Below are positions 35,617 through 41,914 of a stretch of DNA of 57,961 nucleotides, piece by piece. The stretch's first letter is position 1. Every line of letters begins with the position of its first letter. The DNA comes from an uncultured Coriobacteriaceae bacterium (GTDB lineage: Bacteria > Actinomycetota > Coriobacteriia > Coriobacteriales > Atopobiaceae). Under the pieces are notes generated by a model, which saw nothing but the letters and a program-made list of their open reading frames with translations, was not told where the DNA came from and did not search any database. The stretch covers positions 1-57,961 of the forward strand of contig CADBCS010000012.1 in the NCBI GenBank assembly GCA_902793195.1. The letters run 5' to 3'. A program made the position numbers and the translations under genes.

Positions 35617-35736
35617 ATGGAGAAGAAGAACCTGGGTAGGGACTTGGCCGTGCTGTTTGTTGCCGTGGCCGCGTTGGTGTGCGCTGCCCTCAACATGCAC
35701 GTTACCAGGAACATGCTTGAGTCGGACGACTCCTAG
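35617..35736 (+). CDS. Tiny membrane protein B (39 aa)
   Basis: 39 residues, starting four bases after the stop of tiny protein A. It has the layout MEKKNLGRDLAVL, a hydrophobic stretch (FVAVAALVCAALN) and an acidic end (LESDDS), whereas protein A ends basic. Complementary tail charges hint that A and B could pair in the membrane (inference). A strong terminator follows at 35754. The gene is too small for most automatic annotation. Confidence 0.62.
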   Translation: MEKKNLGRDLAVLFVAVAALVCAALNMHVTRNMLESDDS

Positions 35737-35753
35737 CAGAGATTGAGCAATGC

Positions 35754-35784
35754 GGGCAGGTCTTGCGCGAGACCTGCCCATTTT
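35754..35784. terminator. Bidirectional rho-independent terminator
   Basis: Ten-base perfect stem (GGGCAGGTCT / AGACCTGCCC) with TGCGCG loop and ATTTT on the plus side. It separates the small-protein operon from the convergent murE-like gene. Confidence 0.9.
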
Positions 35785-35787
35785 GGT

Positions 35788-37260
35788 TCAGCAAGTCACG
35801 AGGCGCGCGAGCTCTTCTCGTGCCACTACGCGATCGTCAAAGGGCATCGTAACGTGGCCTGTGGTCTGTGTCTGCTCGTGCCCCTTGCCGGCAATGAGCA
35901 CGGTGTCTCCCGGACGTGCCCACATGAGCGCCTCCCGTATGGCCTCGCGTCTATCTATGCGCACGATCGCACGCGACGGGCGCTCTCCCATGCCCGCAAC
36001 GATTTGACGCGCGATTTGTTGGGGGTCCTCGAAGAGGGGGTTGTCGCTCGTAACGACGGCAAGGTCGGCCTCGGCTGCGATGTGTCCCATGAGCGGACGG
36101 TTTCCTGGATCGCATGCCCCTCCGTAGCCAAACACGACGGCGAGCCGACCGTTGGTGCTTGCGCGTGTGACGCGTATCGCGCCGGAGAGCTCGACGGGCG
36201 TGTGGGCATAGTCCACCAGCACGCAGAGTCCCTGCTCATCGGCCTCGCGTATGCGCTCCATCCTGCCCGGTGCGCCAACAAAGCCCTCCAGCGCCCGAGC
36301 ACTCGAGCCGGGGTCCAATCCAAGGGCGTTTGCTATGCCTATGGCAACCAGCGCGTTCCTTGCGTTAAAGTCGCCAGGCAACCGGAGTTCCATGCTCACG
36401 TGCATGCCGCAGACCTTGGCTTCCACAAGCCCGCCATCCAGCCCTCGCGGCGTATATGACTGCAGACGCACCTGCGCAGCCGCATCGGTTGAGACCTCGT
36501 AATACGGCTGGCCGCTCTTGCGCAGCAGGCGTGCAAGGCGCCTGCCTCCCTCGTCCATGGCGCACACGACGCGCGCTTGGGCGTCGCCTTGAACAAGAAA
36601 GCGCGCCTTCGTCGCAAAGTAGTCCTCCATGGTCTTGTGCAGCTCGAGATGTTCGCGCGACAGGTTGGTGAACGCCGTCACCGCAAAATGCGTGCGCGCA
36701 CACCTACGCGTGAGTATGGCGTGGCTCGAGACCTCGAGTGCGGCCACGTTGCAGCCTGCATCTGCCATGTGGCCAAGCAGCTCCTGGAGGTCGCGGGCCA
36801 AGGGCGTGGTAAACGTCGTGGGAACCTGGTTGCCCGCAAAGCGGCAACCAGTCGTACCAATGAGCCCGGGACGTCCTCCCGCCTCGCGCACGATGTGCTC
36901 CACCATGTGGGCAACCGTCGTCTTTCCCGCGGTACCTGTTATGCCCACGACCTGCATGCGCGCAGACCCGTCGCCAAAAAAGGCCGCAGATATGGCGGCG
37001 AGGGCGTCGCGGGCGTCGTTTACGACGACTTGCGGTACATCGAGCGGAAGCTCGTGAGTAACCAAAAGCGCCGCGGCCCCCTTGGACACCGCATCTTGCG
37101 CAAAGGCATGCCCATCGCTCACAAGGCCGGGAATGCACACAAACAGGCAGCCCGGACGCACGCGCCGCGAGTCACAGACAACGTCGCAAACATCCACGTC
37201 GTACCACGCATCTCGCATGGGGCGGTGTTCGATCTCCTTGAGCAACGTAGCGAGCCTCAT
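35788..37260 (-). CDS. murE: MurE-type UDP-MurNAc-tripeptide synthetase
   Basis: 490 aa from ATG 37260 (GAGGGAGTCCC upstream). Mur-ligase features are clear: N-terminal UDP-binding part with VVCDSRRVRPGCLFVCIPG, ATP loop GITGTAGKTT, the EVSSHAI segment, HKTMEDYFATKARF containing the lysine normally carbamylated, and the C-terminal DNPLFEDP. In meso-diaminopimelate-adding MurE this last motif is DNPR; here the Arg is Leu, so a different third residue (such as Lys or Orn) is likely. It is far from any other cell-wall gene in the window, next to the adenylation cluster, which leaves open a role as a second, specialised ligase. Confidence 0.85.
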   Translation of the reverse strand: MRLATLLKEIEHRPMRDAWYDVDVCDVVCDSRRVRPGCLFVCIPGLVSDGHAFAQDAVSKGAAALLVTHELPLDVPQVVVNDARDALAAISAAFFGDGSARMQVVGITGTAGKTTVAHMVEHIVREAGGRPGLIGTTGCRFAGNQVPTTFTTPLARDLQELLGHMADAGCNVAALEVSSHAILTRRCARTHFAVTAFTNLSREHLELHKTMEDYFATKARFLVQGDAQARVVCAMDEGGRRLARLLRKSGQPYYEVSTDAAAQVRLQSYTPRGLDGGLVEAKVCGMHVSMELRLPGDFNARNALVAIGIANALGLDPGSSARALEGFVGAPGRMERIREADEQGLCVLVDYAHTPVELSGAIRVTRASTNGRLAVVFGYGGACDPGNRPLMGHIAAEADLAVVTSDNPLFEDPQQIARQIVAGMGERPSRAIVRIDRREAIREALMWARPGDTVLIAGKGHEQTQTTGHVTMPFDDRVVAREELARLVTC

Positions 37261-37417
37261 GGGACTCCCTCGGTTCTGGGCGTGAGCAACTATAATAGCC
37301 CATGACGCCAAAGTAACACAGCGGGGATACTCCTCGTTCTTGCCGGACGTGGCGCATCATCCATAATTAGTTGCAAGCTATACTACTACTGAGGATGAGG
37401 GACTGGAGCTGAGGAGC

Positions 37418-39163
37418 ATGATGTTTCGTAAGCCATCGTTGATTGCAGGCACTACAAAGAAGATGGCCCTAACCTACGTTGGCAGTGCCGTGTGCGCGGC
37501 GACAGTGGTGATTATCGACTCTCTGGTCGCCGGTATCAGCATTGGCGAGGAGGCGCTGGCGGCCATCGCCGCCGCAGGCCCCCTGTTGGCGATCACGCAG
37601 GTCCTGCATTGCCTGCTTGGCTTTGGCATCGACAAGCTCATGGTCCAGGCAATCGGCGAGGGCAGGCGAGAAGAGGCGGACCGCATCTTTGGCGCAATCC
37701 TCATAGCGGTAGTCGCTGTGTTCCTCATTGTGTTCTATCCGCTCCTCGCGTTCGAGCGATTGCTACTTCAGAGCTTCATGACCGATGCGGCTCTCGTCGA
37801 CATGGTGGTCGACTACACCATACCCCTGTTTGCCACGGCAGCCATCTTCGAGTCATTCCTGTGCATCGAGCGTGCCTTTCGCATAGACGGTAGGGCAAAG
37901 CTGTTCTCCCAGCGAAGCATCGTCACGAATATTGCGAACATCCTGTTCGACGTTCTGCTGGTATCGGTTCTCGGGCTTGGCGTGTCTGGCCTTGCCTGGT
38001 CTTCTATCATCAGCACCACGCTCGGTTACACCATTACGCTCAGCCACTTCTTTAGCGACAAGCGAACGGTCTCGCCCGATTTTTCTGTGGTGCGCTCCAT
38101 GGAGGAGTTTGTTGGTTACATAAAGAGGGACATTCGCATGGGCAGCTCCGCAACCCTGGACGAGCTTATGAGCATTGTGGCGCTCTCGGTGCAGACGGTT
38201 GCGGTTGGTGTGATTGGCGGCGCGGACGGGCTTGCCATATGGGCGGTGTTCAAGTCGTTGAGGGGAGTCGTGCTGTCGGGGAGCAACGGAGTGTCCGCGA
38301 GCGTCTCCGTTCATGCGGGCCTGCTCTTTGGGCAGGGCGACTACGACGGCGTTCGCTACTCCATAAAAGAGGGCGTGATTCTTGCCCAAATAATATCTTT
38401 CGTCGCCACCATGATCGTGATCCTCTTTGCCGAGCCCATTGTCGCTGCATATCACTTGCCCCCCGAGCTCCAGCCCCTTGGTGCCACGTGTCTGCGCATT
38501 TGCGTTGCCTTTCCGGCCATCTCCTTTATTACGGTCGTCACCGCCTACCTGCCGTCCGTGGACAAGGTCGGTCTAACCACCCGCTTCGTGCTGCTCCAGC
38601 ATGGGCTGACCATGGTTCCCGCGGTGTTTGGCTATTCCATGGGCCTAGAGGGCTTTTTTGCCAGCTACGCCGGCGCTCAGTGGTTTGCGCTGCTCATATT
38701 TGTTTTCCTCTTGGTGCGCGACCGGTGTTGGTTCGTGCCGGAGCACAACCCGCTGATGATCGCGGAGTACTCGGTCGAGCTGGATTCGGAGCAGATATCC
38801 TCAGTGAGTGTCGATGTGAGCGAGAGTCTGGCCAGCGCCGCGTACCCAATGCCCTTGTGCAATAAGGTGGGGCTGGCAATCGAGGAGAGCCTTAACTTCA
38901 TCGCACAGCACAATTCGGGCGTGGCGATTACCGCGGATGTCGTATTGAAGCGAAGCGAGAGCGGAATCCTCTTTGCGGTTTTGGACGACGGGTCGCTGTA
39001 TTGCCCGCTTGTAAAACCCACCGAAGACATGCGGGACAAGGTGGATTGGGGCGAACCAGGAATGCTGGAAACGGCGCTCATCTTTGAGCTTGCCTCAGAC
39101 GTACGCTACGACAGGGTGCTGGACCTCAACTACCTGTCTCTGCTCATTGCCGAACAGGGGTGA
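37418..39163 (+). CDS. MATE-type transporter fused to an RsbW-like ATPase domain
   Basis: 581 aa. Residues about 10-440 form a 12-segment MATE/MOP-type membrane protein (KKMALTYVGSAVCAATVVII, GFGIDKLMVQAIGEGR, FESFLCIERAFRIDGRAKLF, PEL...GATCLRICVAFPAIS). From about 455 to the end is a HATPase_c-type fold like the anti-sigma kinases RsbW/SpoIIAB: the N-box KVGLAIEESLNFIAQHNSG, a G1-like FAVLDDGSLYCPLV, and MLETALIFELASDVRYDR...LNYLSLLIA. This is not a usual MATE architecture; the ATPase part could gate export or act as a signalling output. The start follows TGAGGAGC. It is divergent from the murE-like gene (157-bp gap) and beside the adenylation cluster, so it may export that cluster's product. 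Confidence 0.87.
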   Translation: MMFRKPSLIAGTTKKMALTYVGSAVCAATVVIIDSLVAGISIGEEALAAIAAAGPLLAITQVLHCLLGFGIDKLMVQAIGEGRREEADRIFGAILIAVVAVFLIVFYPLLAFERLLLQSFMTDAALVDMVVDYTIPLFATAAIFESFLCIERAFRIDGRAKLFSQRSIVTNIANILFDVLLVSVLGLGVSGLAWSSIISTTLGYTITLSHFFSDKRTVSPDFSVVRSMEEFVGYIKRDIRMGSSATLDELMSIVALSVQTVAVGVIGGADGLAIWAVFKSLRGVVLSGSNGVSASVSVHAGLLFGQGDYDGVRYSIKEGVILAQIISFVATMIVILFAEPIVAAYHLPPELQPLGATCLRICVAFPAISFITVVTAYLPSVDKVGLTTRFVLLQHGLTMVPAVFGYSMGLEGFFASYAGAQWFALLIFVFLLVRDRCWFVPEHNPLMIAEYSVELDSEQISSVSVDVSESLASAAYPMPLCNKVGLAIEESLNFIAQHNSGVAITADVVLKRSESGILFAVLDDGSLYCPLVKPTEDMRDKVDWGEPGMLETALIFELASDVRYDRVLDLNYLSLLIAEQG

Positions 39164-39197
39164 CGGACGACTGTCCCTCGCTGAATCACCATTGGCA

Positions 39198-40016
39198 CTA
39201 TGCGCCAACGGGTACCATAGCGGACAGGTCGAGCGTCGCTCCGTCCTGCTCGTACGACGTTACACCGCCGTGCTCCTGGACAATGGTGGCAACATAGGTC
39301 AGACCATTCTCGCCACGCAAATCCGCGTGTGGCCGGCAAGGGCCCAGCACCTGCACGAAGAACTGTCCCGCACTCAACTTGGACCGTACGACGATGGTCG
39401 CATCTGCAGGCAGCGCATGATCGTCTGCCAACGCGCGGCACTCACCTAGGGCCTTGTCCATAAGATACAAAAAGATCGCACCGGCCACGTCGTCCGGAAT
39501 GGGAAGCTCCACAGGCAGCGCAACGTGGGTCGCAAACTCGACTCCCACCTGCTTGCATTCCGTCTCCCTGCTCTCGAGCAGTGCAGACACCGTAACGTTG
39601 GCGCACTTTGGCGCCACGGTGTGCGAGGCAATGTCCACGCTCTTGTGCAGGTGCGTCTTGAGTGCCTCAAGGTCCCCACGCTCAAGTGCCTCTTGGGAGC
39701 TCTTGAGCTCGGCATCCACGTTACGCGCAACCTGCAGGGCGACTTGGTCTGTGTGGGCCAGCCGGTTCCCATATTCCGCAAGCGATGTTGCAATCTGTGC
39801 GTCAACCTCGTCTTTGTAGGCCCTCTTGAGCGTGCTTGCCTGCCTAATGGTGCCATAGCAAATAATGCCATCCACTATGCCGCTCACAATCATGAGCGCA
39901 ACGAATATATGTGTGGAATCGGTGCTGCTCTTCTGTGCGGCAAACGTCAATAGGCTCACTTGCACGACGAACAGTAGGCAAAACACCGCGATGATGGCAG
40001 ACTTTCTGGTATTCAT
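39198..40016 (-). CDS. Degenerate histidine-kinase catalytic half
   Basis: 272 aa from ATG 40016, which overlaps the previous gene's stop (ATGA) and has GGAAGGACGC upstream. Two N-terminal membrane segments (VFCLLFVVQVSLLTFAA and FVALMIVSGIVDGIICYG) are followed by a coiled helical part and a GHKL-like ATPase end (VAGAIFLYLMDKALGECRAL, LRGENGLTYVATIVQEHGG). The usual N-box Asn is replaced (LMDKALGE) and no clear DxG G1 box is seen, so ATP binding may be lost. It is encoded with a membrane sensor/dimerisation half (40013-40918) and a LytTR response regulator in one operon. Together they may form a split agr-like kinase. Confidence 0.7.
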   Translation of the reverse strand: MNTRKSAIIAVFCLLFVVQVSLLTFAAQKSSTDSTHIFVALMIVSGIVDGIICYGTIRQASTLKRAYKDEVDAQIATSLAEYGNRLAHTDQVALQVARNVDAELKSSQEALERGDLEALKTHLHKSVDIASHTVAPKCANVTVSALLESRETECKQVGVEFATHVALPVELPIPDDVAGAIFLYLMDKALGECRALADDHALPADATIVVRSKLSAGQFFVQVLGPCRPHADLRGENGLTYVATIVQEHGGVTSYEQDGATLDLSAMVPVGA

Positions 40017-40918
40017 GCGTCCTTCCAACCATCGGTGTCTTCGCTGGAGAGATTCACGGCTTGCTCCGCCTGCTCGCGCAAGGCGTCGAGGTACGTCTTT
40101 GCGCCGCGCGTTTCGCCCCGCTCCACAAGCTCGCATATTGTTTCGGCCTTGTTCACCAGTACGTGATGGAGCCGTCGCGTTATGGCCGCACGTTTGGCCG
40201 CAGCGTCGATTTCGGCATGGACGAGCTTGGATTGCTCGTCGGTTAGGGTGCGCTGGCTTTCGTGCCATGCCGTTCGCACGTCTCCGCGAAAGAGCATTGC
40301 CGAGATGGCACACAGCACAAGGACGAGTACGTAGTATGCACTGCTCGCGATGCCAAGCGCGGGGTCGGCCGTATACGATTCGTTGCCTGCGAGCGTGAAG
40401 CAGAACACGCTCATGAGGTACGACCACAAAAGAAGGAGCACGAACGGGGGCATGAGGGTGATGTCCCTGCGTTTTTCCCAGCGTGCCACCAGCGCTAGAA
40501 GCACCTCAACAAAAAAACCCGTGCTTGTGCTGGAGAGTATCAAGGTTAGAATGGCGGGCATAACACTGGTGTAGCCCAGCTCCACCACGGATGGTCCAAA
40601 GCCGAGCGCCAGAATGAGGGTCATTGGCAGGATTGAGACCATCATTGCGGTGAGTATGAGGGCGCAGCGCAGGATGCGCTGCCCAAGTGGACCTCGTGAG
40701 CAGGCAAGGGGCAGAACAAAGAACACGACTGGCCCCATGATGGCAGTTCTAAATAGCGGGGCGTCAAACAGGGCGTCGACTGCTAGGGCAATGATCATTC
40801 CCGCTATGCTCAGCGTGGTAAACACGACGTTGGAGCGCATGTTGAACAGCTTGCAGTACGCACGAGCGATTATCAGCTGACTGATGAGGTTGGCAATAAA
40901 CTGGATGATAGCTGCCAT
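40013..40918 (-). CDS. Membrane sensor half of an agr-like kinase
   Basis: 301 aa. About six hydrophobic segments (residues 5-215) resemble the sensor part of AgrC-type quorum-sensing kinases. The C-terminal 80 residues are helical, with KRAAITRRLHHVLVNKAET, similar in place to the His-box helix, and end without any catalytic ATPase domain. The stop overlaps the start of the next gene (ATGA), which encodes the ATPase-like half. ATG 40918 lies 7 bp after the response regulator gene. The ligand is unknown; no obvious peptide pheromone gene was found beside it. Confidence 0.72.
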   Translation of the reverse strand: MAAIIQFIANLISQLIIARAYCKLFNMRSNVVFTTLSIAGMIIALAVDALFDAPLFRTAIMGPVVFFVLPLACSRGPLGQRILRCALILTAMMVSILPMTLILALGFGPSVVELGYTSVMPAILTLILSSTSTGFFVEVLLALVARWEKRRDITLMPPFVLLLLWSYLMSVFCFTLAGNESYTADPALGIASSAYYVLVLVLCAISAMLFRGDVRTAWHESQRTLTDEQSKLVHAEIDAAAKRAAITRRLHHVLVNKAETICELVERGETRGAKTYLDALREQAEQAVNLSSEDTDGWKDA

Positions 40919-40925
40919 GGCAAGC

Positions 40926-41645
40926 CTAGCCTTTCGACGAGGCCAGATAGGCGAGTAGGTCGTGCTGCACCTGGTGCGATCGCCGCCTGCTCACCGGGAC
41001 TGTCGTGCCATCGTGAAGCTGCATCTCCAGCTGCTCGAAAGAGCGCACGTAGGCCAGGTTTACCAAATAGCTGCGATGGCACCTACAGAAGCACGCAGGG
41101 AGCTGTCCCTGCAAATCGTCGAGACGCGCATAGGTGGTGTAGGTCGTGTTTCCGCAATGGACCGACACCTTGTGCAAGTTGCTCTCGAGGTAGCGGATGC
41201 GAGCGATGTTGACGAGCCTGTCCTTGTGTCCGCACTTGATACGGAGCATGTCGGACCCTGTTTGGGGCAGGGCCGCGTAGGCACGCTCGAGTGCCTCGTG
41301 CAGCTTGCTGGTGTCGATGGGCTTGAGCAGGAAGTACAGGTGCTGTGTGGCATACACCTCGGGTGCCTGCCACAGGTCGCCGCTGGTGTAGATGATTTGG
41401 GTGCCACTGGCAGGTGGGAACAATCCCTGAACGATGTCGATGCCGGACGGCTGGCCCTCGGACATGTGTATGTCTGCAAGGAGTATGTCTACGTGTGTGT
41501 TCGAGGCAAGGATGTCATTGAGTTCGTCGAGGCTCCCAGCCTCCAGGATGGTGCGCGCGTCGTCTCGTGGCGCCTCCTGCTCTATGAGTTGGTGGATGCG
41601 AGTGCGGAATGATGCCTCGTCGTCTAGCACAACGATGGTTGCCAT
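40926..41645 (-). CDS. LytTR-family response regulator
   Basis: 239 aa from ATG 41645 (GGGGAGGAGCG upstream). The receiver domain is complete: acidic pocket VVLDDEASFR, phospho-acceptor Asp in DILLADIHM, Thr/Ser in IIYTSGD, and Lys in LLKPID. The C-terminal LytTR DNA-binding domain is recognisable (IRYLESNLHKVSVHC, CFCRCHRSYLVNLAYVRSF, VPVSRRRSHQVQ). It is the first gene of the operon with the two kinase halves. A direct repeat of the kind LytTR proteins bind (41707-41735) lies upstream, so autoregulation is likely. Confidence 0.92.
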   Translation of the reverse strand: MATIVVLDDEASFRTRIHQLIEQEAPRDDARTILEAGSLDELNDILASNTHVDILLADIHMSEGQPSGIDIVQGLFPPASGTQIIYTSGDLWQAPEVYATQHLYFLLKPIDTSKLHEALERAYAALPQTGSDMLRIKCGHKDRLVNIARIRYLESNLHKVSVHCGNTTYTTYARLDDLQGQLPACFCRCHRSYLVNLAYVRSFEQLEMQLHDGTTVPVSRRRSHQVQHDLLAYLASSKG

Positions 41646-41706
41646 TGAGCGCTCCTCCCCGGTGGCGCATGGACGCTGTGAGTGAATTGTAACAACCGAA
41701 TGTGCC

Positions 41707-41735
41707 GACAATGCTGCCAAATCTGTCGAGAATGC
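41707..41735. promoter_or_regulatory. LytTR-type direct repeat
   Basis: GACAATGC (41707-41714) and GAGAATGC (41728-41735) are 21 bp apart start to start, which matches the two-turn spacing of LytTR sites. They lie 62 bp upstream of the regulator start and also upstream of a possible plus-strand transcript ending at 41865. Confidence 0.55.
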
Positions 41736-41767
41736 AAATATCGATGAATACCGTGCGATAAATGCGT

Positions 41768-41865
41768 TACAGTCTTACTGGTATTGCCGACCATGAGCCG
41801 TTGGCGAACCATCCCTTCCCATGCATGCGGACGAGCCGCCATGATACGTCCGCATGCTTTCTTTT
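41768..41865 (+). ncRNA. Candidate small RNA under LytTR control
   Basis: A strong plus-strand terminator (41823-41865) has no plus-strand gene in front of it. A TGCGATAAA extended -10-like element lies at 41754-41762 with the LytTR direct repeat just upstream at the -35 position, as for an activator-dependent promoter. The implied RNA is about 95 nt. No convincing reading frame fits inside it. This is a prediction from promoter and terminator geometry only. Confidence 0.3.
41823..41865 (+). terminator. Orphan rho-independent terminator
   Basis: Eleven-base perfect stem (GCATGCGGACG / CGTCCGCATGC) with a 13-base loop, followed by TTTCTTTT. It points rightward in a region where both flanking genes are on the minus strand. 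Confidence 0.75.
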
Positions 41866-41871
41866 GTCGTT

Positions 41872-41906
41872 GACCAGCCGCAGGGGACTGTCCCCTGCGG
41901 CTGGTC
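41872..41906. terminator. Perfect 17-bp hairpin after the ChW protein gene
   Basis: GACCAGCCGCAGGGGAC and its exact complement surround one T. It lies 8 bp beyond the stop of the minus-strand ChW protein gene and has the dispersed GGGGAC-GTCCCC core. No T-tract on either side. Confidence 0.6.
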
Positions 41907-41914
41907 GTGTGGTG

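Noticed and set aside
35617..35736. Bacteriocin or pheromone precursor
   Set aside because: The peptide has a single transmembrane helix with no double-glycine leader, processing protease or modifying enzyme nearby.
37418..39163. Wzx flippase or MurJ
   Set aside because: The membrane part could be mistaken for a flippase of the same superfamily, but the N-terminal repeats fit MATE better and no polysaccharide genes are adjacent.
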